DNA of 64,000 bases from Vibrio sp. CAU 1672. Its GTDB lineage: Bacteria > Pseudomonadota > Gammaproteobacteria > Enterobacterales > Vibrionaceae. Positions within the stretch are counted from its first letter, which is position 1. Each line of letters begins with the position of its first letter. The notes below the pieces were generated by a model. It saw only the letters and a list, made by a program, of their open reading frames with translations. It was not told where the DNA came from and made no database searches. Position numbers and translations under genes: made by a program. Shown in pieces: positions 1-9,027 of the stretch. The stretch is taken from assembly GCF_029223195.1 (NCBI RefSeq), contig NZ_JARHUF010000005.1, positions 62,001 to 126,000 of the forward strand, read 5' to 3'.

Positions 1-1941
1 TATGGTCCGCTTGTCGCGGTGATTGGTATTCTGGGCGCCTACTCTGTACCAGTGCCATTTTGGCATCTCGACTACAGTACCTTAACGCTTGCTGCTTATG
101 TCGCGTTAGTCAGTATGTCTGCCACCGTTGTCGCCAACCACGTGCAGCGTCGCTGGCTGTGGTGGCTCAGCTTTGTGGCGCACTTTAGTTGGTTTCTGGC
201 AATCGTGCTACTCAGCTCACGCGGAGATGCATGGATTGTGGTCATGCTTGCGCTGTTTTCACTGTACCTCTATGTGCTGAGCGATATTTTGGGATGGCAA
301 TTGCGCTACACGCATCTACGACCACTCCCGCTCAAAGTGCTGCTGATGCCGCGTAAAGAGCAAGCCGGGCTACTTGCGTCATTGTTACCTATCTGGCTGT
401 TCTATTTCGTTTACGGCTATCAGCCAAGCCTTATTTTAGCAACAGCCATCATACTGGCATGTTTATGCACCGCACCGCTGCGCCATTCTGCATTCGATAG
501 CTGGCCACTACTGGGCTGGCTGTTGTCTATTGCAACCCTGTTGATGCTGTTACCTGAGGTGGATTACCAGGACCTCGATTTTATTTTTACCGGAGCCCAC
601 CTCTACAGCCAGGTTATTGCCTTCACGCTATTTTGTTACGCCCTCTATATGCAGCGCTGTTATCCGAAACGGCTGGCCTTCTCTCTCTTGCTGGTGGTTG
701 GCCCCAGCTCACTTTTTGCTCTTTGCTATATATTCTCTCCCCCTCAGGCTAATTTGCTGATGTACTCACTTTGGGCCGTCGAGTTAGCGCTAATCGCCGT
801 AGTCGCAGAATGGTTTACCGCCCGCCATCACAGGGGATGGGTAAAGCTGTCCGGCGTATTACTTGCCAATGCGAATATCAGCCTGATCCTCACGATGCTG
901 CTTGAATCCAGCACCTTAACCCTCGCCCTAAGCGCCCAGCTGATAGGCCTGGGATACTGGTGCCGGCGCTTTAACTTATCACCGCCAGCATGGCTGGTTA
1001 AAATCCTGCTGGCGGCAGTCCTGATCCGGCTCACCCTCTTTCCGTGGCTTGACAGCTACAGTGACGAGCTGATACTTGGTGTTCACTGGACGCTCGTCGT
1101 CTACCCGCTGATTATCGCTTTGCTGTTTTTCGCCCGGCGATACTATCAAGATCGTTTAGTGCGCCAAATCATTGCGGGCGCGATGATGCATGTTGCTGCA
1201 CTATTGCTTACCACGGAAAGCAGCTACCAACTTGTCGGTCGTTATCCATACTTTGCCAATCCCGACTTTAATGAAGCAGTATTACTTGCCCAGAACTGGT
1301 TATTAATGGCGGCGGTTTATTGCTATCGCAGTCGTTACTCCATGTCACTGCGTCAGGTCTATCTCGGTTTCGCTCTGCTGCTAACCCTTGGCGCGGGTTA
1401 TTACCATGCCGTGCTGCTTCTGTCGGGCAACCCCTGGTTTATACCGCAAGCGATTGGTGAGTTACCGCTGTGGAACTGGTTATTGCCATTGTGGTTGCTT
1501 CCTGCGCTGATCGTACTGGCAACAAGTCATTTATCACTGTTTCACAGTAAAGCGCGGCTCATCATGTATGGTATTTCGGCACTCTGGTTGGTGCAGTTTG
1601 TCAATGGCACCATTCGCCATCAGTTCCACCACGATATGATCTGGCTGGGGCTGCCGACCGAACAGCTAGAGATGTACGTCTACTCCCTGGTTTGGCTTTT
1701 GATCTCTATCGTGATTCTTGTCATCGCGCACCGTTTCAACACGCCGTTAATAAGGCAAATTGGCTTTGCCATACTCGCGGCTGTGGTGTGTAAAGCGTTC
1801 TTAGTCGACATGTCGCAACTCACCGGGCTTTACCGGGCGCTTTCATTCCTTGGTTTGGGACTCAGTCTGCTTGGTATAGGGTGGCTATTTCAGCGCATGA
1901 AAGACTCTCACTCATTGGGTGGCTGGCAACCAGACACATAA
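1..1941 (+). CDS. DUF2339-type multi-pass membrane protein, 5' end outside window
   Basis: The frame is open from base 1 (it reads YGPLVAVIGILGAY), so the gene begins upstream of the window; a GTG at 19 is only an internal codon. About 640 residues remain, and nearly all are hydrophobic helices, with well over a dozen membrane segments separated by short charged loops. The start segment and the overall pattern match the DUF2339 family of predicted inner-membrane proteins, whose function is not established. It stands alone: the next gene is on the opposite strand. A different polytopic family cannot be excluded because the N-terminal part is missing. Confidence 0.7.
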   Translation, partial: YGPLVAVIGILGAYSVPVPFWHLDYSTLTLAAYVALVSMSATVVANHVQRRWLWWLSFVAHFSWFLAIVLLSSRGDAWIVVMLALFSLYLYVLSDILGWQLRYTHLRPLPLKVLLMPRKEQAGLLASLLPIWLFYFVYGYQPSLILATAIILACLCTAPLRHSAFDSWPLLGWLLSIATLLMLLPEVDYQDLDFIFTGAHLYSQVIAFTLFCYALYMQRCYPKRLAFSLLLVVGPSSLFALCYIFSPPQANLLMYSLWAVELALIAVVAEWFTARHHRGWVKLSGVLLANANISLILTMLLESSTLTLALSAQLIGLGYWCRRFNLSPPAWLVKILLAAVLIRLTLFPWLDSYSDELILGVHWTLVVYPLIIALLFFARRYYQDRLVRQIIAGAMMHVAALLLTTESSYQLVGRYPYFANPDFNEAVLLAQNWLLMAAVYCYRSRYSMSLRQVYLGFALLLTLGAGYYHAVLLLSGNPWFIPQAIGELPLWNWLLPLWLLPALIVLATSHLSLFHSKARLIMYGISALWLVQFVNGTIRHQFHHDMIWLGLPTEQLEMYVYSLVWLLISIVILVIAHRFNTPLIRQIGFAILAAVVCKAFLVDMSQLTGLYRALSFLGLGLSLLGIGWLFQRMKDSHSLGGWQPDT

Positions 1942-2084
1942 TCGCGTGACAGGTCAGTTGCTTGCGTTGCCATCAGTAGTGTTGGTCCCTATCCGGACAA
2001 CAAACAGTGAACCATCGAAGCCCACGTATAACAGTATTGGCACTCTATATCGGGCAAAGCGGTGACTTTAAATCTCAGCCAGTC

Positions 2085-2498
2085 TTAACTATTGCGCTGC
2101 TTCGGGTCATCACTACGGTATTCAACAAATTCGACCTCAAAGCCTGCCGGATCGACAAAATAGATGTTTTTTCGATATGGTTCCTTAGCGCCGGGTTTAG
2201 CTATCTGGTAGCCCGCTTGAATGAGCCTGTCTATCATTGCCTCGATGTTATTGGTCACAAAAGCAAAATGGGCCAGACCGACCTGATGTCCGGACAAATC
2301 CCGGTTTTCTCCCTCACCATAATCGCTCATTGCGATGTACTGGTAATTGTCACCAAAATGAAGCCAGTGTCGCGGTTTTCCATACCACTCACCCTTCCCC
2401 TCATCACGTACATGCCAATGAGGAAATGCGGCTTGGTAAAATTTCAGCGTTTCAGAAATGTCTTTTACCACCAGATTGACGTGTTCAAGTTGGATCAT
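2085..2498 (-). CDS. VOC-fold (glyoxalase/dioxygenase superfamily) protein
   Basis: The protein has 137 residues and the beta-alpha-beta-beta-beta repeat of the vicinal oxygen chelate fold. It opens with MIQLEHVNLVVKD, where the His is a typical metal ligand. The second half has GLAHFAFVTNN and ends with FVDPAGFEVEFVEY, where the final Glu is the usual last ligand. VOC proteins include glyoxalase I, extradiol dioxygenases and antibiotic-modifying enzymes, and the sequence does not single out one reaction. No partner gene lies beside it. The family call is firm; the substrate is unknown. Confidence 0.8.
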   Translation of the reverse strand: MIQLEHVNLVVKDISETLKFYQAAFPHWHVRDEGKGEWYGKPRHWLHFGDNYQYIAMSDYGEGENRDLSGHQVGLAHFAFVTNNIEAMIDRLIQAGYQIAKPGAKEPYRKNIYFVDPAGFEVEFVEYRSDDPKQRNS

Positions 2499-2964
2499 GC
2501 TTCTCGCCTTAAAGTCTTCTTGTAAGCAACGTCATTAATGCTAATACCTCAAGTAAGGTTGAGGTAAAGGGTTTATTTGTATTTAGTTGGAAAAACTTTG
2601 AGAGCACTGAACAACTAGCCTGCTGGAATTTCTCCAAGGCAAAAGCTTCGCCGGGCTTTAAACAGAACGCAGATAAACGCCAGTATCCTAGGTAAACGGT
2701 GTGTACACCACTGCAATTTCTTGCTTTAGAGCCCTAAAATAATCAAACGAGTAACGTCTTCTTTTGCAACGCAACTAAAACGTTACTAACTTGACTATAA
2801 TGGTATTAACATTGTCGCGATTATGGGCATTAACCTGATGTGTAAACCTTTTTTATCGCCCGAACGCTACAAATACACGACGACCTCGGCTCCAATGCAA
2901 TGCCACTTAACGGTAACTCATTTGGGGTTAATTATTCTCGCATAGAACTCTGACGTTGGGTGTT
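2499..2964. other. Intergenic region between VOC gene and cbpA
   Basis: These 466 bases separate two divergent genes and must hold both promoters. A TATAAT hexamer lies near 2796, but I could not pair it with a convincing -35. I see no RNA gene, repeat or convincing heat-shock promoter. Confidence 0.5.
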
Positions 2965-3912
2965 ATGGAATATCGTGACTATTACGCAATCCTTAATGTT
3001 CCCCGTGATGCTACTCTCGCGGATATTAAGCGTGCCTATAAGAAATGTGCACGCAAGTACCACCCGGACGTATCTAAAGATCCCAGTGCCAAGCAAAAGT
3101 TTATTGAGGCCAAAGAGGCCTACGAAGTACTGAGAGATCCCAAAAAACGAGCGGCCTATGACCAACTGGGCGAGGATTGGCAAGCAGGACAGGAATTTAC
3201 TGCCCCACCTGGTTGGGAGCGCAATTTTCAATTTTCAGGTGATAACTTTACTCAGGAGGATGCGGCAGCATTTTCTGATTTTTTCTCGTCACTGTTCAGC
3301 ACCCCCTTCGGGCAGACACCGTTTCGCTCTCGTTATGCTTTTGGTAACCGGTCTTTTACAACTAAAGGTGAAGATCTACACGCAAAACTCCAGATAGACA
3401 TTGACGATAGCTTTCATGGCGCAATACGCACCGTGACCTTGCCCGGGTCTTCAACAGACGGAGGACATGTTCAGACCTTAAACTTACACATTCCCAAGGG
3501 GATCAGAGAAGGACAACACATTCGCATCGGAGGAAAAGGATTACCGGGCCACTCCGGTGATGCTGCAGGGGATCTCTATCTTGAGGTCAGTTTTCGACCG
3601 CATCCATTCTATCGTGTAGAAAATAGAAATCTGTGCCTGACACTGCCCATAACACCATGGGAAGCGGCATTAGGAGCAAAAGTAAAGTTACCGACCCCTT
3701 TAGGGCCCATCGAGCTCACTATTCCTGCCAACTCAGCTTCAGGGAAAACATTGCGTCTTCGTGGACGTGGCCTGCCAGGTTCCCCTGCCGGCGATATTTT
3801 GATCAAACTGAATATTGTGTTGCCCAAGGTTGAAACCGAACATGAAAAAGCATTGTTCCGCCAAATGCAAGACATGATGCCCTTTAATCCCCGTAGCCAG
3901 TTAGGTGTTTAG
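2965..3912 (+). CDS. cbpA: Curved DNA-binding protein / DnaJ-type co-chaperone CbpA
   Basis: This is a 315-residue DnaJ-class protein. Residues 1-70 form the J domain (starts MEYRDYYAILNV, with the HPD tripeptide in KYHPDVSK) that stimulates DnaK ATPase. A Gly/Phe-rich linker follows, then the two beta-sandwich client-binding domains. There is no zinc-finger region, which separates CbpA from DnaJ. A TTG at 2956 would add MGV, but the ATG at 2965 matches the family start. CbpA binds nucleoid DNA and acts as a DnaK co-chaperone in stress or stationary phase. The gene is followed two bases later by its modulator cbpM, as in Escherichia coli. Confidence 0.93.
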   Translation: MEYRDYYAILNVPRDATLADIKRAYKKCARKYHPDVSKDPSAKQKFIEAKEAYEVLRDPKKRAAYDQLGEDWQAGQEFTAPPGWERNFQFSGDNFTQEDAAAFSDFFSSLFSTPFGQTPFRSRYAFGNRSFTTKGEDLHAKLQIDIDDSFHGAIRTVTLPGSSTDGGHVQTLNLHIPKGIREGQHIRIGGKGLPGHSGDAAGDLYLEVSFRPHPFYRVENRNLCLTLPITPWEAALGAKVKLPTPLGPIELTIPANSASGKTLRLRGRGLPGSPAGDILIKLNIVLPKVETEHEKALFRQMQDMMPFNPRSQLGV

Positions 3913-3914
3913 CC

Positions 3915-4232
3915 ATGACTAAGAGAGTAACTTCAAATCAGCTGATAATTACTGTTATCGCCGAACATGAACCAACACTGACCCTGGCAGAGCTTTGTCG
4001 AGCTTGTGACAGGCCCGCGGAATGGGTAATCGCTTTGGTTGAAGAAGGCATTCTTGATCCTGTAGGCGACAGACCAATACACTGGCGATTTGCCACCTCC
4101 AACCTACGCCTAGCACTTCGAGCCCGGAGAATGCAACAAGATTTAGGTATAAATCTACCTGGTATAGCGGTTGCCCTTGATCTAATTGACGAAGTGGAAC
4201 GCTTGCAGCGTAAAGTGAACAGCCAGCATTAA
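3915..4232 (+). CDS. cbpM: Chaperone modulator CbpM
   Basis: A 105-residue MerR-like helical protein that starts two bases after cbpA, so the two are co-transcribed and probably translationally coupled. Family members bind the CbpA J domain and block both its co-chaperone and DNA-binding activity. The LAELCRACDRPAEWVIALVEEGILDP stretch (written here in two parts: LAELCRACDR then PAEWVIALVEEGILDP) is the typical N-terminal helix-turn-helix-like unit, and a C-terminal helix (LIDEVERLQRKV) looks coiled-coil. Size and position match E. coli CbpM. No terminator is evident downstream. Confidence 0.9.
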   Translation: MTKRVTSNQLIITVIAEHEPTLTLAELCRACDRPAEWVIALVEEGILDPVGDRPIHWRFATSNLRLALRARRMQQDLGINLPGIAVALDLIDEVERLQRKVNSQH

Positions 4233-4252
4233 ATCTACAGTAATCATTTGGT

Positions 4253-4369
4253 TCAATTCACAATTTCAGTTAGAAATCTGCGCAAACGAGCTTCATCAGA
4301 AGGAGTGAACTGTCCGTTCGCAAGTATGAACGGGCAAATAACCCCCGATTTGGCCTGCCCCTTTAGCAT
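4253..4369 (-). CDS. Possible small ORF (38 aa) downstream of ackA
   Basis: A short minus-strand reading frame begins MLKGQAKSGVICPFILANG and ends FLTEIVN. It lies past the ackA terminator, so it would need its own promoter or readthrough. The upstream GTGAGCGG is a poor ribosome binding site. The composition looks protein-like (a CPF-LANG-F-P--EARLRRFL pattern), which could mean a real small protein or the remnant of a longer gene. I do not recognise a family. Low confidence. Confidence 0.25.
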   Translation of the reverse strand: MLKGQAKSGVICPFILANGQFTPSDEARLRRFLTEIVN

Positions 4370-4426
4370 CCGCTCACTGTCATCCAAAACACTGTTGTTA
4401 CGTAATGCACCAGCAAGAGTTCTAAA

Positions 4427-4456
4427 TAAAAAAACGAGCACGAGGCTCGTTTTTTC
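4427..4456 (-). terminator. Rho-independent terminator of ackA
   Basis: Stem arms ACGAGC/GCTCGT (4434-4439 and 4445-4450) with a 5-base loop, flanked by an A-run and a T-run, so it could work on both strands. It lies 21 bases past the ackA stop. Confidence 0.85.
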
Positions 4457-4476
4457 AGTCATGGATTCATGGTTAC

Positions 4477-5670
4477 TTACAGTAACTCAACAGATTGCTG
4501 CGCAATTACCCATTCTTCGTTGGTTGGAATAACCAGCGCTTTAGCACCAAGCAGTTCAGAAGATGCAATAACACCGGCATTACCAAAGCGCGCGTCTTCG
4601 TTACCTTTCACATCTTCAACAAAACCCAGTAGTTTCAGGTTGTTCAGAATTTCGCGACGGATTGGCAGTGAGTTCTCACCGATACCGCCGGTAAAGATGA
4701 TGCCGTCCAGTGAATCAAGCGCAGCAAGGTAAGATGCGATATATTTTGCAACACGGTAAGTGAAAATATCAAACGCCAGTTTAGCGCGAGAATTCCCATT
4801 TTCCATCGCTTCCAAAATGCCACGAGCGTCACTCGTAATACCAGAAACACCCAAAAAGCCCGAGTCTTTGTTCATCATTTTGAACAACTCTTCTTTTTCC
4901 CAGCCTTTACGGAAAAGAAATTCGATCACACTAGGATCAAGGTCCCCACAACGTGTTCCCATCATCAGCCCTGCTAGTGGGGTCAGGCCCATGCTGGTAT
5001 CGACACACTCGCCGTTTTTCACCGCGCTCACAGACGCACCGTTGCCCAGGTGAACTGTAATAAAGCTACTCGCTTCAACTGGTTTGTTGAGCATTTCTGC
5101 CGCTTGGCGACTTACGTAATAATGGCTGGTACCATGCGCACCATAACGACGAACTTTGTGTTCTTCGTACAACTCGTAAGGAAGAGCATACATAAATGCT
5201 TTAGCAGGCATAGTCTGGTGGAAAGCAGTATCGAATACTGCGAACTGAGGTAAATCAGGAAACGCTGCCATTGCAGCACGCATACCTTCTGCATTCGCTT
5301 TGTTATGTAAAGGTGCCAGTTCAGCTAAACGTTCTACTTCTTGAATGACGTTTTCATCGACTCTTACCGTACCCTTGAAGGTTTCGCCACCCGCAACGAT
5401 ACGATGACCAACGGCTATGAACTGTGAGCTAAGACCCAAGGTATCTAATAGTTTTACCACGCGTTCGACGGCATACTGGTGATGGTTTCCGCCCGCAGGA
5501 ATCTTTTCAACCGTTTTTTCCCCTTGGTACTTCCAGCTTATTTCAGCTTCAGGAAGGCCAAAACACTCACCAATGCCCGACACCAGAGCATCGCCAGTTT
5601 GTGAATCAATGACTGCAAATTTCAGTGAAGAGCTACCTGAGTTGATCACTAGTACAAACGAATTAGACAT
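4477..5670 (-). CDS. ackA: Acetate kinase
   Basis: This 397-residue enzyme of the ASKHA fold converts acetyl phosphate and ADP to acetate and ATP, and the reverse. The N-terminal phosphate loop reads VLVINSGSSSLKF, followed by VGHRIVAGGE, the HLGNGAS and GTRCGDLDP signatures, and FTGGIGENS near the C-terminus; length is normal. It is not followed by pta, unlike the main ackA-pta operon of gammaproteobacteria, so this is probably a second, unlinked copy of the kind known on Vibrio chromosome II. An FNR-like sequence lies in the leader (5811-5824), which would fit fermentative induction. The enzyme assignment is firm; the paralogue assignment is inferred. Confidence 0.95.
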   Translation of the reverse strand: MSNSFVLVINSGSSSLKFAVIDSQTGDALVSGIGECFGLPEAEISWKYQGEKTVEKIPAGGNHHQYAVERVVKLLDTLGLSSQFIAVGHRIVAGGETFKGTVRVDENVIQEVERLAELAPLHNKANAEGMRAAMAAFPDLPQFAVFDTAFHQTMPAKAFMYALPYELYEEHKVRRYGAHGTSHYYVSRQAAEMLNKPVEASSFITVHLGNGASVSAVKNGECVDTSMGLTPLAGLMMGTRCGDLDPSVIEFLFRKGWEKEELFKMMNKDSGFLGVSGITSDARGILEAMENGNSRAKLAFDIFTYRVAKYIASYLAALDSLDGIIFTGGIGENSLPIRREILNNLKLLGFVEDVKGNEDARFGNAGVIASSELLGAKALVIPTNEEWVIAQQSVELL

Positions 5671-5942
5671 GAAATAGTTATCCTGTTGTGGAGCAGAGTG
5701 GGTAAAGGCGCAGATGCGCTAATACTTCTTGTTTGTAGAACCCATTATTCAATAATTTTTGAATCTTTCAACATTCTTTTAGTAAAAGACGTTTACTTGC
5801 GTAAATTTTATTGATCTAGAACAATTTTTAATTTTTTTTGATTGCTAAAAAATATAATTTTTAATGCAACTAATTGAACCAATAATCAAATACTGTTACC
5901 GACAATCAAAAAGTACAGCAATATTTACTTATTTTCAGGCAT
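5671..5942. other. ackA leader/promoter region
   Basis: An AT-rich interval between the ackA start and the deaD terminator. Besides the FNR-like site it carries a TTTAC-N4-GTAAA palindrome at 5792-5805 of unknown meaning. No gene is seen. Confidence 0.5.
5811..5824. promoter_or_regulatory. FNR-like box upstream of ackA
   Basis: TTGATCTAGAACAA differs from the FNR consensus TTGAT-N4-ATCAA by one base. It lies about 140 bases upstream of the ackA start codon. Anaerobic control of acetate kinase by FNR is known in enteric bacteria; here it is inferred from the site alone. Confidence 0.35.
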
Positions 5943-5945
5943 GAA

Positions 5946-5970
5946 AAAGCCGGGCATGATGCCCGGCTTT
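5946..5970 (-). terminator. Rho-independent terminator of deaD
   Basis: A perfect 11-bp stem, AAAGCCGGGCA / TGCCCGGCTTT, with a 3-base loop, 35 bases past the deaD stop codon. Confidence 0.88.
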
Positions 5971-6004
5971 CAAATTATTTTGAACGCTTACTGCTGCGCG
6001 ATGA

Positions 6005-7921
6005 TTACGCTTCCTGGCTGTTGCGACCACGGCCGTGACCACGCTCACCACGGTAGTTACCACGATGATCACCACCACGGTTACGGTCAAAGCGGCGCTC
6101 ACCACCTTCACGGTTACCACGGAAGCCACCCTCACGACGACCACCTTCGCGACGGCCACCTTCACGGCCACCTTCACGGTTGCCATCACGGTTACCACGG
6201 TAGCCACCGCCATCGCGACGACCACCGTCACGACGACCACCACGAGACTCGCGGAAATCATTAAAGTCACAAACAACCGCACCAACATCTTGTTGACGGA
6301 TACGCAGTTTCTTCAGCTTATTCGCAGCATCAGAAGTCATAGCTTTTGGCAGCTGAACAAACGTGTGACCTTGAGCCAGTTTGATTGCACCGATAGAACC
6401 TTTGCCCAGGCCGAGTTCGTTTGCAAGCGCACCAACGATATCTTTAACCTGAACGCCTTGCTCACGACCAACTTGCAATTGGTATGTATCCCAATCTTGG
6501 TTGTTAAAGCTGCGACCACCGTCACGACCACCGTCACGACCACCTTCACGACGTTCTTTACGACGTTTCTTATCACGCTCGATAGCTTCAATCATTGGAT
6601 CTTCACCAACGTAGAACAGCGGACGTTTACCCTGCTGGCGTTTCAGTAGCATCGCAGCCAGTGTGGTTGCATCGATTTCAAGTGAAGCTTGTAACTTCTC
6701 AACCAGTTCAGAGAATTTATCCAGCGCTTTATGCTCTTTCTCTGCTTCCAGCTCAAGACCCAGCTTGTTGAGACGTGCTTCTGCAACTTTATCACGCAGC
6801 GGAAGCTGGATTTCTTCCATTGATGACTTAGTTACGCGCTCGATAGTGCGAAGCATACGGATTTGGTTAGTGCGAACCAGAAGGATCGCTTTACCTTTAC
6901 GGCCAGCACGACCTGTACGGCCGATACGGTGGATGTAAGACTCAACATCGAATGGGATGTCGTAGTTAAATACGTGAGTAATACGAGGTACATCAAGACC
7001 ACGAGCAACAACGTCAGTTGCAACCAGGATATCGATAACACCTTGTTTGATGTGATCAACAGTACGCTCACGCAGAGACTGAGGAATGTCACCGTGCAGT
7101 GCAGCCGCTTTGAAGCCGCGCGCCGATAACCAGTCAGCCAGACGCTCAGTGTCTTGACGAGTACGAACGAACACGATTGACGCATCCGTTTCTTCAGTTT
7201 CAAGAAGACGAGACATCGCTTCATCTTTCTCTACACCTTTCACTACCCAGAACTGCTGTTGAACTTTGTCTACAGTGTGGTTTTTACCCGCAACGTCAAC
7301 AGTTACAGGATCACGTAGGAAGCGCTCAACAATGTTTTTCAGCATTGGAGGCATAGTGGCAGAGAATAGAACGCGTTGAGCTGATTCAGGAGCGTGCTCC
7401 ATGATTGCAGTTACGTCGTCCACGAAACCCATGTTTAGCATTTCGTCTGCTTCATCAAGTACGAAAGTATTAACTTCGTCTAGATGTAGACGTTCACGGT
7501 TGATAAGGTCTTGAACACGGCCAGGAGTACCAACAACAACGTGTGCACCGTTTTTAAGAGCACGCATTTGATCTACGATAGATGCACCACCGTAGATTTC
7601 TAGAACTTTAAGGCCCTTGATGTTTTTACCAAGGTTTTTCATTTCAGCCGCAACCTGGATCGCTAGCTCACGAGTCGGAGCAAGAACGATTGCTTGTGGT
7701 TTACGTTGATCAAGATCTAGCTTGTTTAGAAGCGGCAGAGAAAAAGCTGCCGTTTTACCTGTACCCGTCTGTGCTTTACCCAGAGCGTCTGCACCTTCCA
7801 ATAGGTGCGGAATTGCCGCAGCCTGAATTGGAGTTGGAGACACAAAACCCATTCCGTCTAGAGCAGAAAGGATAGAATCATTCAGTGATAAATCACTGAA
7901 TTGAATAACAGAATCTTGCAT
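6005..7921 (-). CDS. deaD: ATP-dependent DEAD-box RNA helicase DeaD (CsdA)
   Basis: A 638-residue RNA helicase that unwinds structured RNA during ribosome assembly and mRNA decay, especially in the cold. It shows the Q-motif region (FSDLSLNDSIL), Walker A AQTGTGKT, the DEAD box in VLDEADEM, SAT in LFSATMPP, and motif VI HRIGRTGRAG. A DbpA-type RNA-binding domain lies around residues 480-550. The last ~85 residues are low-complexity Arg/Gly/Asp/Glu repeats (units such as GGRRDGG, REGG, GNRDG), encoded by repetitive DNA at about 6030-6260. A similar RG tail is known in DeaD and aids RNA binding. The 510-base upstream leader could hold autoregulatory elements, as reported for the long E. coli deaD leader. 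Confidence 0.96.
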   Translation of the reverse strand: MQDSVIQFSDLSLNDSILSALDGMGFVSPTPIQAAAIPHLLEGADALGKAQTGTGKTAAFSLPLLNKLDLDQRKPQAIVLAPTRELAIQVAAEMKNLGKNIKGLKVLEIYGGASIVDQMRALKNGAHVVVGTPGRVQDLINRERLHLDEVNTFVLDEADEMLNMGFVDDVTAIMEHAPESAQRVLFSATMPPMLKNIVERFLRDPVTVDVAGKNHTVDKVQQQFWVVKGVEKDEAMSRLLETEETDASIVFVRTRQDTERLADWLSARGFKAAALHGDIPQSLRERTVDHIKQGVIDILVATDVVARGLDVPRITHVFNYDIPFDVESYIHRIGRTGRAGRKGKAILLVRTNQIRMLRTIERVTKSSMEEIQLPLRDKVAEARLNKLGLELEAEKEHKALDKFSELVEKLQASLEIDATTLAAMLLKRQQGKRPLFYVGEDPMIEAIERDKKRRKERREGGRDGGRDGGRSFNNQDWDTYQLQVGREQGVQVKDIVGALANELGLGKGSIGAIKLAQGHTFVQLPKAMTSDAANKLKKLRIRQQDVGAVVCDFNDFRESRGGRRDGGRRDGGGYRGNRDGNREGGREGGRREGGRREGGFRGNREGGERRFDRNRGGDHRGNYRGERGHGRGRNSQEA

Positions 7922-8431
7922 TGGGATCCTACTTAATTAAACAAAAAAAACGGTCCCATATGCTCTTCCAATTCGATACTGAATCCATCCAATTACTAAA
8001 TCCGTTCAGACAGGAATTAGTACAGTACACAACCGCGACAAGCCATTAGGGACGACTAAGGGAGGCGGATTATTCCTTAAAAGCATATAAAAAGCCAGAA
8101 AAAATTGAATTACATCACAATTTATTATCCTAAATGGTGTTATCCGTCTATTTTTCCACCTCAGATCAAGTTTAGCAGCTTTACGCAGGATGAAATCGAT
8201 CAAAAAACCAACGAATCACACTCATCACGCCTCGACGCGGCGCTGGGTCCGGCCTCATCCAGGGTTTGAATCAGTCTGCCCCCTCAAAAGCAGATACAGA
8301 CCGCCACTTTTATCCCACTACAATAATGAAAACGTCCCGTGACCGACGTCTGTTGCAGTTCTCTTGATTATTTGCGTTATCGTCAATGAATGCTATTGTC
8401 CGGCCTATATAAAAATAATAGGGGCCTTACT
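7922..8431. other. Divergent deaD/yqfB intergenic region
   Basis: This 510-base stretch contains the deaD promoter and 5' leader (minus) and the yqfB promoter (plus). I found no recognisable cold box, riboswitch or ORF. A long deaD leader would be consistent with post-transcriptional cold control. Confidence 0.5.
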
Positions 8432-8752
8432 ATGTCTTTCAATCCAAATAAAATCACCTTTTTTGACTTCCTTACTCCACTGGTAGCATCCGGAGCCAAA
8501 ACGATCACGATCCGGGATAACACCGAAAAAGATTACCCCATCGGCCAGCAGGTTGAAGTTTTCACCCTGGAGACAGATGAAAAAGTCTGTGACATCGAAG
8601 TGCTCTCGGTAGTGCCCATCACTCATGATCAGATCAACGAGTTTCACGCCCAGCAGGAAGCCCTGGAACTGCCAAGATTGAAGTCACTGATCAAAGAGGT
8701 GTATCCAAACACTGATGAGCTGTATGTCATCACCTTTAAACGGATCGACTGA
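8432..8752 (+). CDS. yqfB: N4-acetylcytidine amidohydrolase (ASCH domain, YqfB-like)
   Basis: The 106-residue protein aligns along its length with E. coli YqfB, an ASCH-domain enzyme that hydrolyses N4-acetylcytidine to cytidine. The conserved core SGAKTITIRD carries the catalytic Lys and Thr, and the later AQQEALEL segment carries the expected acidic residue. An upstream in-frame ATG at 8390 would add 14 residues absent from the family. The ATG at 8432 has an AGGGG ribosome binding site five bases upstream and was chosen. It is a single-gene unit between deaD and rnb. Confidence 0.9.
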   Translation: MSFNPNKITFFDFLTPLVASGAKTITIRDNTEKDYPIGQQVEVFTLETDEKVCDIEVLSVVPITHDQINEFHAQQEALELPRLKSLIKEVYPNTDELYVITFKRID

Positions 8753-9027
8753 GGGCGGCTTTTTGTAACCGCACAACAAGGTTTTTATCGCCACGCAGTT
8801 AATAATCTACAATACCGCCTGTGCGACCACCCCAAGCTCGCTATTGATGCCGTAATGAGCGCTATACAATCATGCCCGAGCCAAGTAACATGTGTCGCAG
8901 TAACACTTTTCGACAGTTTGTTGCAACAAGTTGAAGCTCTCTATCACACGACATTAGATCATGTGGTGGTTAAGAGCACTTAGCCAGGCACAACAAACTT
9001 CAATACATTCAGATAGATATATAAAAG

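Noticed and set aside
2007..2525. 172-residue plus-strand frame opposite the VOC gene
   Set aside because: It is antisense to a clearly conserved VOC-fold protein and has no own family features.
6030..6260. CRISPR or tandem-repeat array
   Set aside because: The repeats are short, irregular and in frame with the RG tail of DeaD; there are no uniform spacers.
5935..6649. Long frames of Val- or Thr/His-rich composition on both strands
   Set aside because: They are mirror frames of the repeat-coding 3' part of deaD and have low-complexity translations with no starts or family match.
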